This document shows positions 23,451-34,918 of a stretch of DNA of 64,000 nt, piece after piece. Origin of the DNA: Ostrinia nubilalis (lineage: Eukaryota; Arthropoda; Insecta; Lepidoptera; Crambidae); the NCBI RefSeq assembly GCF_963855985.1, contig NC_087090.1, forward strand, positions 13,328,501 to 13,392,500, given 5' to 3'. Below the pieces are notes generated by a model. The model saw only the letters and a program-made list of their open reading frames with translations, was not told the origin of the DNA and made no database searches. Positions within the stretch are counted from its first letter, which is position 1. Every line of letters starts with the position of its first letter. The translations under genes and the position numbers were made by a program.

Positions 23451-26400
23451 TTTAAAAAAATATTCCTAAAATAATATTGTTGGTATGTTAAGCAAGTATG
23501 TACGGTTTCCATTACAAAAATAAAGTGCTATATAGCCATTAGTCGATAAACAAAAGCGTCTACCATTAAATCAAAACTTTCTCTACGAGTTCATTAAAGT
23601 CGAAACAAATTAGACAGATCATTTATACAAAAGGTATTTAATAACGGAAAAGTAACATTACACTTTTTAACTTTTACCCACACGGGCCATTTATCACGGC
23701 GCGATACAGCTATTAAGTCACGATTTGTCTTACAAACGACGAAAGAGCGTTATATAAATTTCTCCGGAAATAAATCATAACGAGCGACGTCATTGAAATC
23801 ATGTTTCTCGAACAAGGAGAGGGGAGAACGGGCACAATCGGGCCCCGATGAAAGTCGCCAAGAGACAGATAACATCGCACTACGACCACTGCCCCTATCG
23901 CCCCCATCGCCTCACCAATAATGAGTGTACAAATCGTGACGGAAATCGAAAGAAAAAACTCCCAAGATCTTATCGTGCGTCCTAAACGCTCTCGTAAAAA
24001 TATTAATAAAACATAACTTTTTCCACCCAAACCCACATTAAATTCCGATCCCGTAGGAATTTATTGACAATTACGCGTCAATAAGGGGCAATAAAAGCAC
24101 AAAGCGTCAATGTCCACAGATTTGAATGTCAATTGTACACAATTGTGTAATTCTGTTTTCGTGGAGGCTCATTTTGATTGTGCCACTAGTAATACAATTA
24201 TGAGTTGACTTTGGAAGCGATTCTTTGTCGCGTTTATTATTATGATAAACATGACATACCGCCATTGTTAATCAATTGGCTCTATAAACTTTGTTTCCGT
24301 TATCGATGTCTAATATTGTTACTGCTGTTTTATGTTTAGAGTAAAAGCTTTATTACGTAACATATTTAGGTAAAAGTAGGTATTTAAAAATACAACAAAT
24401 TTCCCAGATCTAGTTCAACGGCCTTGGGTGTTAAATGAGTGTAATTTACGTTGATATGACAATATTTTCCGCCATTGATAAGTAAATTGGGTGATTCCCA
24501 TCGGGAATTTAATCAGCGTAAGGGCCGGAACACAACGTCGTGAAGGCGATGCAGACGTAATAAATTAAAACGAGGCTGGGAATGTCGCGTACAAACCACT
24601 AATAAGAAGAGCGCGCTTAACCTTATCTCCGATCGAGGAAGTCTAAAAAACTGAGGGGCCCGCGGGTGGGGCGCGGGAGGGGGCAAGAACAAGAGCCGTC
24701 AGTGAAATAGAGATAGATGAACAGTGGGAAATGAAATTCTTTGTGGCATCGCGGTCCCGCAAAAAATGCACAGATTAGATTTTCCCCTCGCCAAGGGCCC
24801 AGAGTACGGAGGCAATGATTTTTTACAACGCTCGCCGGAATATATATAGGAGTTTTAGTGCCGGGATTTGTTATAACTGCCCTCTGTTTGAGAATTTTAA
24901 TTTCCTTGATTTGAGGCCCGCTCACATTACCGCGTAATGCGCACGCCATTTATCTTATTAATGTGAAGTACAGATTGTTTGAGGTCATTTAAATTTTTCA
25001 ATTCAATGATTTTTAATTTTTGCACTTAATCATTGACTTATGTATGTAATTAATATCAAGAGAACACATTATCAAGCCTTGCCAATAACTCAGAGTCTGT
25101 AAAATCTAGTATATTTAAATATTAATTTCACTGAAAATATTGTAAAACCTATTCCAACTTTGTTTAACAAACGGTTCAGAATCTAACAATCAACAACACT
25201 GTAAGCTGCAATTTCTCCGAAACAATATTACAATATGTCAAGCCATAAAAATGTATGTTTCATTGTGACGACATAGTAGATAGGTTTTACGGCCCATACC
25301 GGGACATATTAAGTCCTTGAGACCGCAAACAAGGCGGGTCGAAATTACTCCGCATTAGAGGCCCGAGGAGGATTAGGCTACCCTCCGTAAAAAACAAGAG
25401 GGAACCGGTGGTTACACTGATTCCGCACTTGTCTGCCGTGTGGTTGCCAAATAGATTCGCGGCTTCATTTGAAGATTGCTCGGCTTAGGTGGCTTAGGAG
25501 TTCGGTGGTAATTTTTACTTGTTATTTGGTCATCGAGACAATTGAATACGGACTGGACTATCTACTAAAAGTCATCATAATATTCTAAAACAACGTACTT
25601 GAAAAAAGTCAAACTTTCCGACTACTACTTAACACTAATTCCTACAGTAAAATGAAACCAATCTATTGAATTATTTATCGAAACAGGCCTTAGTGTCATA
25701 TTTGACTACTTAAACCTACCTACTTCAATAAAAAATAAGTTAATTTTCTTCAATTAAAAATGTTTTTAGGCCTTAGGATCGCTTGTTTATAATGACGTAA
25801 GAAAGTCAAGTAACCACGATGTAGTCCACTTTCCCCTATTATGAAACTTTTTTGAAATTTCCGCTTTACTGGATATTATTAACACAGAAAATAATTAAAA
25901 AAATTGTAGAAACAAAAGAATCAATGTTTTAAAGCGCTCAAAAGCTTTCATAAATTTTACATATCACAAAAAACCAATCAAAACACTAATTAAACATACA
26001 TTTATCTCCCAAATAGTCCGAATAGCAATCAAACTAATCCGGCGGTGGATTTTTTAGCTAAATACCTACGTCAGATCGATGTAATCCCGCGCATTGAGCG
26101 TGTGTCGCCGACCGTGTGTCATCGGCAAAATGGCGGTCAGAATCCTTACGAGGTCGTAATTTGTTTGGTGGGTTTAGAGAGTTTTTGCGACAACACGCTA
26201 AGTACGAAATTAGGCGGAATTAGAGGCAGATGGCGAGTTGGGTGTCGGACGAAAAATAACGTAGCAGAAGAGAAGCGAGAAACACCCACATAAGGCAAAG
26301 GATAATGTTGTATGTTTGACATTACTGTAACAGTATAACTAATATTCTTACTTGCTATTGTTGTGCTATTGTGTACAAAGTTCAGAACAAGTTAGGTATG

Positions 26401-27140
26401 GTAAATAAACGTAGATGTGATAGGTGATTGGGCTAAAAAGGCATACGAGTAAGTTCATGGGCAAAATGACTCAATCCGTACCAGGACTTTATTTGTTTTT
26501 TTTCTCGAACAACCACTCTCATTATGTACTTATATCAAAACGTTTTGTCAAAGTACCTAAGTAGGAGTGGAATCCTCTTTCGCAAGAAAATAGTGGGAGT
26601 AAAAACCCTCTTCTAAAAAAGAAAGTAGGCATTCCGACTATAAATAACCTAATTAACCTTAGACAAGTTACCGACGAAGGAAGTGGGGATGGGATCGCTT
26701 TCCCAAACTAATTACGAAACACGGTAATTAAAAAAACAGATTCCTCCACAAGGAATGGGGGGGATAAAGGAAATGCAAAGTGTCCACCCGAAATTTCCAT
26801 AACAAAAAACCTTCGTTTTTACGTATAGCCCAAAATAAGCATTGTCTCGTGGGCGTTTTGTCTGCTTTTTTTGACGTGTCTCATTTTCATTTTTATCTTT
26901 GACGGCGAGGTTTTTAATAAGATATGCAAATCGAGACGGGTGACTACTCCGTCAAAGTTTGGAAAAGGCACGTTGTTGGTGAAAATAATACCTATCTCAA
27001 AATTGGTTAAATACCTGTCGACGTCAACCTACTTCTTGACAGTTATATTGGTTCATTAGGTAAGTATCTGATAAAAATCAGTCTTATAATAAAAGAATTT
27101 TCCTGTTAGAAGTCAGTTTATAAAAAAACAATTGATAACT
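23451..27140. other. Non-coding stretch with several GC-richer islands
   Basis: No gene recognised. Islands at about 23690-24060, 24480-24960, 25260-25460 and 26035-26290 are CpG-containing and low in stops (reverse frames of 107 and 108 codons at 23713-24036 and 24623-24949; a + frame of 82 codons at 26045-26293). None shows a domain or splice borders I trust, so they are candidate conserved non-coding elements. A strong donor-like TTAG/GTAAGTAT at 27057-27064 follows a 62-codon frame (26871-27059) but has no clear acceptor upstream. Confidence 0.35.
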
Positions 27141-27142
27141 TA

Positions 27143-27260
27143 GGCTGTGTTGCACCATCTTACATTAACTTTGACAAACGTCAAAAATATGTCAAACTCC
27201 ATACAAAAAGCACCGGTTATCGTTATAATTACCGTTAAAGTTAGGTGGTGCAACTCAGCC
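27143..27260 (-). mobile_element. GTTGCACC-family MITE, copy 2
   Basis: Reverse-orientation copy of the element at 12546-12663, with the same TAACGATAACCGGTG core (complement) and TTTGACAAACGTCAAA block. The left flank is TTA (27140-27142) and the right flank TCA (27261-27263), a slightly mutated TWA duplication. It lies 25 bp from another MITE (27289). Confidence 0.85.
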
Positions 27261-27288
27261 TCAGGGTAAAATAACCATGACACCCTAA

Positions 27289-27471
27289 GAGTAGGCGCAC
27301 ACCGTTGATTTTTAGTTGGCCGATAGTTGTGCCCGATTTTAATTTGTATGAAGAATCGGCCAAATCGAATCGGCGTAGTGTGCGCACTCCCATACATGCC
27401 CATTTGCCCATACTGATCAACTGCCCGACTAAACTATCGGCCGATAAAAAATCAACGGTGTGCGCCTACTC
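27289..27471. mobile_element. TAA-flanked MITE with GAGTAGGCGCACACC ends
   Basis: A 183-bp element with about 38-bp inverted ends: GAGTAGGCGCACACCGTTGA and on through the GGCCGATAGTT block at the left, the complement at the right. A perfect TAA duplication flanks it (27286-27288 and 27472-27474). It belongs to the PIF/Harbinger-like class by target site. Only one copy is in this window. Overlapping short frames (27140-27403 -, 27305-27493 +) are contained in repeats. Confidence 0.85.
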
Positions 27472-27474
27472 TAA

Positions 27475-28635
27475 ACTATCAACCGCCCTATGAATATTCT
27501 AAACCCGCTAGAAAATTGTCGAGCGAAATATGAAATTAATTAAAAGCGCGCGAGTAGTCGGCCGTCACTTACAGCGCTCTTACATCGGGTGTCGAGTGGC
27601 GAACGACAGGCCAAGGAGACCGCCATCCACGTGAGCTCAGAATACCTACCCTCTGAACTTAGAAAAACACTTTAGGGCTGTGAAACTTTAGAGTTTACTT
27701 ACTTTAGGTAGAGTTTTTCTAAACTAATTTTGTTGATACTTAGTCATTTTTAATTGATACACCATGTCCAATTTTATGTAGATAAATAAAAAGTTTAATT
27801 TTTGACATATTTCCTATGTAATAGTTGTCAATGTATCAAAGCTTTAGCAGCATAATAAAAAAATTCATCTAAAGATTGCAAAGTCACCAGTCATAAATTA
27901 AACAACTAACTGTTAAAACTGTATGCGTTGCGACGTTATCCGTCGCGTACCTCTCCCTTGGATCTAGATAGCAAATCAAATTAAACAAGTGACGACTTTA
28001 AATCCGTTCGCCAAACAAAATGAGCCACTAAACGCGGCATATTAAAAGTCAAACCCTCATGAGGGCCGCTGAATAAATAAATAAATAGGCCGAATATGGT
28101 GGGAGCGTAATAACAGGAGCCAAACAGCATCAGAAGCCGTGAGATAAAATCGTATTGCGTTGTCAAAAATAAATGAATCCGGGGATTAGCAGGGACACGG
28201 CGGCCGCGCAATATTGTCGCATGGCGCCCAACGTGGGGCGGTAAGCCCTGCAGTTCGGGACTACTTTCGCTATTACAATTTTCAGTGTAATTATTTTTGG
28301 TATAATTCTGTTTTGGTGGCGGAAACCGGTATGGGTTGTCGCTGAAATTAATTTAGAAATTATGAGTGAATTGATTGCGATGTTTAATTACAGCACGCTT
28401 TGTAAACGGCGATTTATATTAACGGAACACGTAAAGTTGTACAAAAAAAAGAGGAAATCTGACGCCACTTTAGGTAATGAAGTCATTGGTTCTAATTAGT
28501 GCTTAACTGTTTCCTTAGATACCTATGACGCAATTGATTGTCCTCTAATACGAAATTTAAGTAAACGTATCAATACTACAATATGCAAAGCCATATTAAA
28601 ACAAACAAAACATCTCTCGAAACCCAAACATTGTC
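27475..28635. other. Non-coding stretch
   Basis: Small CpG-containing blocks at 27540-27630 and 27930-28260; the latter includes CCCTCATGAGGG and GCATGGCGCCCAACGTGGGG. A 76-codon reverse frame at 27981-28211 has no recognisable features. The rest is AT-rich. Confidence 0.4.
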
Positions 28636-29130
28636 AAATAAACTGTTGCGCGCGTCAGTTAAATAAAAATTACTGGAGAGACGTCCCGAGGGAGCGTCAT
28701 TGTGAGCTCACAATGAGCGCTCCTGATTGGCGGAAGGATGTTCTCACTAAATAAAAAAATATCGACGCGTCATTTCGCGCAATTTTCGTGGAATTTTCAA
28801 ACGATAAAACCTGTCATTTCGCTGTTGAGTCGCCTATAAAATATTCATGGAGACGGGCGAGAGATGAGCGATTTTTTCTTCGATTTACGCGTCGAAATAA
28901 GATGTCATTTTCCGTATCATTAGCGGCGGAGCGTCGCGGCGGCACTATTTACACGCAAATACGATAAAAATGATGCCCACCCGATCGGCTGTTTGACGCG
29001 CCATTGATAAATTACGACCTTTCAAAAGTCTTATCGTTTGTGGTTTTCAACGATTCTGCCGGCGTTTTTAACTGATCTTTTAATGTCTTTTATGATGCGT
29101 CCCGGTAATTGATGGTTGAAATGTAGCTTT
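28636..29130. promoter_or_regulatory. GC-richer island containing a 35-bp near-perfect palindrome
   Basis: The perfect 18-bp palindrome CATTGTGAGCTCACAATG lies at 28698-28715. Allowing one indel, the symmetry extends outward through GGAGCG on the left and CGCTCC on the right (about 28691-28722). A CCAAT box in reverse (TGATTGG) follows immediately. The surrounding 500 bp is CpG-containing with repeated CGATAAAA/GTCATTT words and Hox-like TTAT motifs. I infer a regulatory element, perhaps with a dimeric factor site. No coding evidence. Confidence 0.35.
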
Positions 29131-29886
29131 GTTAATATCGCCATCTTTAGGATTCTTTTATTGGGGCATTTTCCCTATTGCTGGGATTTTTGATGGTTCG
29201 CCACGGGCATTTAAATTGATGTTATCTCATTTGGAGCAGTCGATAAGAGCTTGTTAAAGGTCCTAAACTGTTGCATCTTAGCTTCTCTGATTGTGAAAAA
29301 ATTGTGAGAGAATTCTGACATTCTTCTCTGCTAATAAGCTGCATTTGCGACAGGTTTATCAATGTGAGATTCTTAATTTAGGATACACAATGTTGAATCA
29401 CACGTAATCATAATACTATACAATACACTCTTATCACACTTCTGCATCTTTTCAATCATTTAACCTAACCTTTTAAATGTAGTTTTAAGTTCCAAACCTA
29501 ACATTTTGCGCACTATCGTATCTTTAGATCAGCAGATTATCATAGCTGCCTTTATCCGCCGAGCTCTATCCCGATACCTCCGCAAAGAGAGGGCTCAGTG
29601 GCTCTACCTAGCGGCTGTGGGTGCAAGCTATCAAAGAGTTATCGGTTTAGGAACACTTTGAGATCTGATCTAGTAGTATATGGTAAGTATTTAAGTTTAA
29701 TATAGTTGTATTTTGTAATAATTTATTTTTGGGTGTATCATTCATGACTATTGTGTTTATAAAAAATATTGAACTTCGGATTATTCTTTATCTGTATTAT
29801 GATACATAATGTAACGGTATGCAAAAACTTATATGTAGGTAGTTATGCAGAACAAACCAGTATGTAGTTGTAATAACAACCAGCGA
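29131..29886. other. Non-coding stretch
   Basis: AT-rich; no recognised feature. A small GC-rich block lies near 29555-29640. Confidence 0.4.
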
Positions 29887-30230
29887 ATTCTCTCACACGA
29901 ATAAATGAGCAAGAATGACTGGAAAATGAAAATGATACCTAACCATTTGCAAATATCCTAACTATCGGCGAATAATTGTCGCTTATTGGCTCCGCGGCGC
30001 CGTCGTGCGGGAATAATTCAGCAATAATTACTTTACCGGATGATTTAATAACATCTAACAGATTCTCTCAAACGAACGAATGAGCAAAACTCACTGGAAA
30101 ACGTTAACCATTTGCAAATATCGTAACTATCGGCGAATAATTGTCACATTAGCGAGCGAGCACACGCTGGTGGCTCCGCGGCGCCGTCGTGCGGGAATAA
30201 TTCAACAATAATTACTTTCCCGGAATTCCC
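29887..30230 (+). repeat. Direct duplication of a GC-rich module (two copies)
   Basis: Copy A (29887-30040) and copy B (30062-30230) share ATTCTCTCA, CCATTTGCAAATATC, AACTATCGGCGAATAATTGT, GGCTCCGCGGCGCCGTCGTG, CGGGAATAATTCA and CAATAATTACTTT in the same order. Copy B has a 20-bp gain (AGCGAGCGAGCACACGCTGG). A third, more diverged copy is at 32158-32340. There are no terminal repeats or tails, so this looks like local duplication of host sequence rather than transposition. ATTTGCAAAT is an octamer-like (POU) site. Confidence 0.75.
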
Positions 30231-30367
30231 TCCCATTGGGCACCTATACGGTTGCTGCCGATTTCATGAGTACTCGGACCTACTTGTGGAACTAAAATAT
30301 GTACAAGGCTTTCTAGGACAGCTATAGATATCTTTTATGAGACTTTTGCGTGACAAAAGTTCCATTT

Positions 30368-31956
30368 TTAGGGTTCCGTACCTCAAAAGGAAAAAACGGA
30401 ACCCTTATAGGATCACTTTGTTGTCCGTCCGTCCGTCTGTCAAGACCCTTTATCTCAAGAACGCGTGAACGTATCAAGCTAAAATTCACATGAAATACTC
30501 AGGTCTATTGTCCCTTTAAGCTGTGAAAATATCAAACTTCTAAGCCAAGCCAATCAAAAGATACAGCCGATTATGTCGATATTTTCAACAAATTTTCGAC
30601 ACTCGCAAAGGAATCAAAACCTACAGGATACTTCCCGTAAACTCAGAATCTTGAAATTTGGCATAAAGCATTGTCATATAATGCGAATATAGGAAAAAAT
30701 GCGAAAATTACATTTTTTTAGTTATACACTCGACATCAAATAAATCGCACCTCCCGCGATAAGCACTTTCAAACGTATGCATCCCCACTTCCTACCAGTA
30801 TTGGCACCATTTAAAAGCCTAGTTCTAAACTTCATTTCATTAAAGGAAAGGTTTTTACCCCATAAATGTGTCTTTAGAAAGATTCAGAGTCACTTCTTCA
30901 AAAATTAGGTAGTTACGCTTGAGCCAACTTTTATGGCTATAAAACTGTTAAGTTGGGATTAATCGCTATCCATCTGTTAAAGAGGACACGTGTGATCATT
31001 ATTTGGTTTTATAACCATAAAATTTGGTCTAATTGATCCCAGAAGTGAGCCCAAAGTGAGGTCTTTTTTCAAGTCACATTTATGGTTTAAAATAATCATT
31101 TATTTAGAAATTAAATGTGTTTTTCTTTAAGGATATTTATTGGGCTTTCAAATAACACCAATATTGTTGGGGCACCATGATTGTGTCAGAAGAAAATCTT
31201 TAAAGTTCGCGTCGCGAAAGGTGCGGTTTATTTGATGTTGAGTATATAATATAATAAAAATATTTTAATAAAATGAAACTTACTACCTTATTTCTCACGA
31301 ACGAATAAAGGTATCAAATTGAAATTTATACCAAATACCTAGATCTATTGTCCCTTTAAGAAGTAAAAAAATCAAACTTCTAAGTTAACGCGATCAAAAG
31401 ATACAGCAGTTTATACCGACACCTTAGACGAATTTCCGTCACACGCTAGGGAATCAAAACCTACAAGGTACTTCCTGTGAACTCAGAATCTTGAAATTCG
31501 GCACGAAGCAACGTTATATAGTACAGATAAAGGAAAAATTGCGAATATGATAAATTTGAAGTTATATAAAATTTAAAATATTATTTTTGCTTACATGACA
31601 AAATATTTTTTTTAATAATTATAAACTTACTACCTACCCTTTTTCACATGAACGCGTAGAGATATTAAAGTTGAAATTCATATCAAACACTTCTTAAATC
31701 TAATTGCCTCTAAACTGTGAGAAATTCTAAATCAACGCAAAAATTCAAAACGCTGAGGTAGGTACCTACCTATAATGCAAATATAGGAAAAATAAATAAA
31801 TAAAAAATAATCATACCGCATATTTTGAAATTTGCCACTACTCGCAACGGAATCAAGTAAGTAATTTGATTTAATACGTCATAAATTGTAAACCGCTACG
31901 TTTGTACGGCGGAACCCTCGGTGTGCGAGCCCGACTCGCACTTGGCCGGTTTTTTA
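30368..31956 (+). repeat. Lepidopteran GGGTTCCGTACC...CTTGGCCGG interspersed repeat
   Basis: Starts with TAGGGTTCCGTACCTCAAAA and AACGGAACCCTTATAGGATC, followed by a GTCCGTCCGTCCGTCTGTC stretch. It ends with GCGGAACCCTCGGTGTGCGA, CCCGACTCGCACTTGGCCGG and a T run. I know these borders as a very common moth/butterfly repeat. The body is about three diverged tandem units of 250-300 bp (about 30445-30726, 31245-31570, 31620-31890) sharing ATCAAACTTCTAAG and GAACTCAGAATCTTGAAAT. There is no coding capacity. A 518-bp transposon is nested at 30727. Confidence 0.8.
30727..31244. mobile_element. TA-flanked non-autonomous DNA transposon nested in the repeat
   Basis: Inverted ends CTCGACATCAAATAAATCGC (left, from 30729) and the complement of GCGGTTTATTTGATGTTGAG (right, to 31242) match at 21 of 24 positions or better. 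TA dinucleotides flank the 518-bp element (30725-30726, 31245-31246), consistent with Tc1/mariner-type insertion. The interior has no transposase frame. It separates the first and second tandem units of the host repeat, so it inserted later. Confidence 0.75.
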
Positions 31957-32157
31957 TCGAGATATGTACTGTCAAATGTATGTTGGTCAATCAGCTACCA
32001 GGTCTGGTAGAGTATTTACCAACCAAACAAACGCCAGCTGTGGTTGATGACTACGAGAAATTATAATTAGAGTCACTTATTTAAAACACCTAACTACGTT
32101 CTTTTTCTTCTTTTGCCTCGCCTTATGTCATACGTTAAAGCACCTGCGTTACTGAAC

Positions 32158-32340
32158 AATTTTCTTTCACCGAATGTTCGCCGAACTAAACTAGACCGTA
32201 AATGCTCCACAATTTGCAAATATCACAATTATTGGTATATAATTGCTGTATTTACCCAAGCGAGTACACACGCCATTAGTTCCGCGACGTCACCAAGCGC
32301 GAGTAATTCAATGCCTAATTACTTTTCCGGGATTCCCCGG
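32158..32340 (+). repeat. Third diverged copy of the 29.9-kb module
   Basis: Shows the same order of blocks as 30062-30230: CTCCACAATTTGCAAATATC, a GTATATAATTG block, GCGAGTACACACGCCATTAG, TTCCGCGACGTCACCAAGCG, GAGTAATTCA, CTAATTACTTTTCCGGGATT and CCCC. It is clearly more diverged than copies A and B are from each other. A 95-codon frame runs through it (32113-32400), but homologous positions in A and B do not conserve that frame, which argues against coding. Confidence 0.6.
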
Positions 32341-32460
32341 TATTGTCTTTGCCACGAGACTTGCTTAGATGTTAAATATTCAAGGAATCTCAAGATGTGA
32401 CTTGTTAGAGATTAGACCTATCGACCTACCCACATTTAGACCTACCGATCTGAACATTAT

Positions 32461-32549
32461 GGCTTTAACGATAACCGGTGTTTTTTGTATGGAGTTTGAC
32501 AGATTCTTGACGTTTGTCAAAGTTAAAGTAAGATGGTGCAACCCAGCCT
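32461..32549 (+). mobile_element. GTTGCACC-family MITE, 5'-deleted copy 3
   Basis: Contains TAACGATAACCGGTG, TTGACAGATTCTTGACG and GTCAAAGTTAAAGTAAGATG followed by GTGCAACCCAGCC, but lacks the first 25-30 bp of the element (the inverted end and AACTTTGAC). The loss prevents identification of a target duplication. Confidence 0.8.
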
Positions 32550-34039
32550 ATGTGAAGCAAAAGCTTTTAACTGATTATTGTCCCGTAACTACGTTAAAAT
32601 TATTATTAGGTATGTATTTTACCGCATTCGAGATGCTTCAAGTCTTGAAATAGCCTTTCAAGAAAAATATCATCACCTAGTCTTCTCACTTTCTCATTGA
32701 AACAATGATTTGATATTATATGGTGTGATGGATATAATGCAGTTCGCGCTTTTGTATAGAAATCACACCATAATGCGTCACTGCAAGCTTTACGTCAAGG
32801 GATCGGGTAACCTTTTGTGAGTGTCTACGTCACCTACGGAGTCCCGTAGCCCACACATCTTCAGGTTCATTTTATATTTAATCAAAGATGTTTCTAGTCA
32901 TAAATAAAACCACAAATTAGTCTGTATTTTTATAGCAAACAGCACCTATTGCGACTAGACAATAGATATCAGTGTTTATTTTCATGAGTCCACTTTTACA
33001 CCTACTTCAGAGGTTAAATTGTTTAGTATATACCTAGTAGGTTTGATAGTCTAAATAAATGTAGATACTTATGTGTACCTAATCGTTTAAAATACGTCAT
33101 TATAGGTACGAGTACCAACCTACTTATTTATACGTACGATTTCAACACGCGACAACCCACGCACGTTTCGCGCGATTTTGTTTGAGTATTCGCATATGTC
33201 AATTTCAAACGATCAAAGCCAAAGCGATTCTCATTACGCTACACACGTCGAAACGTTAATAAGCAATTAAATAGATTAATAAAGATATTGACGTCATTCT
33301 GCCAATTTGCCATTGATCTACGGGCCGATTTCAATAAGCCTTTGATCTGGTGAAGCTCGGCAGAATCGATTGGAATCATTGTTTGACAGTTCTGAGACAT
33401 CGCTCGGGTGAACGATTCAATGTTTCGATATTGAATAATTGTGGAATAATAATCGGCTTACCTGTTACCTGTGGAAGGGTGGTTTTTAAAATACCTATTT
33501 GCAGACGATTGGAGCGTAACGAGGGGAGGCTTTGTAAGCACTCGACTTGAATAGGTGATCTGAATTTTATTATCTGTTGTTGCGCAGCCATTTTTTACTG
33601 CCGCATATTACGAGTTGTTTATTTTTAAAGATAAATCGGAACTAATTAACCTGGATTAAACGTAACCTATTAAAATATTTAAATAACATTTTCAAGTATT
33701 CAAGATGGAAAATCTATTTAAGAAATATTGTAGTTGGAAGTTATTTTAAAGCAAAAGATCTAAGTGACATAATAATGACACTGTCGCGTCTGCAGTGAGA
33801 GCACACAGAGTTATTAGTTGTAGCTGTGGTTGTAGCAAAATAACACCTAATTGCAACTACATAAGTTTGCCTTTTTTGGAACAATATTAAGCTTTTTTAT
33901 TGGACTGTTTCCCGATGGAGCATGCACCATCTAGCTGGATCGAAAATCATAGAATCCTGTTTACGCCAATCCTTTAAAATTAGCCGGTAACCTTTAAAAT
34001 GTTCTTTAAATAATTTAACCGTCTAAAATTTTACTATAA
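32550..34039. other. Non-coding stretch with a small inverted repeat
   Basis: TATGGTGTGAT (about 32719) and ATCACACCATA (about 32763) form an 11-bp inverted pair around a 33-nt loop. A CpG-containing block spans 33130-33590, with overlapping short frames on both strands (33350-33550 +, 33376-33591 -); it could be a conserved non-coding element. No gene recognised. Confidence 0.35.
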
Positions 34040-34652
34040 CACCCGCTAATTTGGCAATTTAGAGCACATAGATTTGTCAACCTCTGCCGCTGCATCGTAA
34101 ACGTTCCGGCGTGATCCGCATAAGCCGCGTATTTCGCGCGAGTCGGGCATATTTCATAAATAAAACTTATCAACTTGCAATAATATGAATAATATAAAAC
34201 CGTGAGCATGCCATACCTATAGTAGTGCCAGCATTTCGGACCAATATTTGTTTCAAAATACATAACACCTAATACAACTAGGTGCTACAGTTTTACGGTG
34301 TGGTGTTACATCATTCATCAGAAAACGTCCAGTTTCCAGCTGTATAGTAGACGTGTCCAGTTTACGGCAAACCTTTAAGATACTTTAATATTTATTATTA
34401 TCGCACCCGCTAATTTGGCAATTTAGAGCGCGTAGATTTGTCAACCTCTGCCGCTGCATCGTAAACGTTCGGCGTGATCCGCATAAGCCGCGTATTTCGC
34501 GCGAGTCGGGCATATTTCATAAATAAAACTTATCAACTTGCAATAATATGAATAATATAAAACCGTGAGCATGCCATACCTATAGTAGTGCCAGCATTTC
34601 GGACCAATATTTGTTTCAAAATAACACCTAATACAACTAGGTGCTACAGTTT

Positions 34653-34918
34653 GTCGGCCGTTTGGTGTAGTGGTTCAGAACGTGCTACTATGCCAAGAGG
34701 TCCCGGGTTCGATTCCTGGCCGGGCAGAAATTGAAATGATGAATTTTAATTTCTGTGACGGGTCTGGGTGTTACTATGTATAATATGTATGTATTTAAAA
34801 AAAAAAGTATATAAGTAGTATATCCGTTAAGCTAGCACCCATAACACAAGCATTAAGTTGCTTACTTTGGGGCTAGCTGGCGATGTGTGAAATTGTCTAA
34901 GGATTTATTATTATTATG
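34653..34918 (+). mobile_element. tRNA-derived SINE
   Basis: The head resembles a tRNA: A box TGGTGTAGTGG at 34663-34673 and a perfect B box GGTTCGATTCC at 34706-34716, with CCCGG/CCGGG T-arm pairing. Internal RNA polymerase III promoters of this layout define tRNA-derived SINEs. The body contains GACGGGTCTGGGTGTTACTA, TTAAGCTAGCACCCATAACA and CTTTGGGGCTAGC, and ends in a (TTA)n tail at about 34906-34918. I recognise this as a widespread lepidopteran SINE. It sits in unit B of the tandem duplication; unit A shows the empty site (CTACAGTTTTACGG). Confidence 0.85.

Noticed and set aside
34653..34726. Functional tRNA gene
   Set aside because: The A and B boxes are good, but it is followed directly by a SINE body and TTA tail, and the acceptor stem is not tRNA-like.
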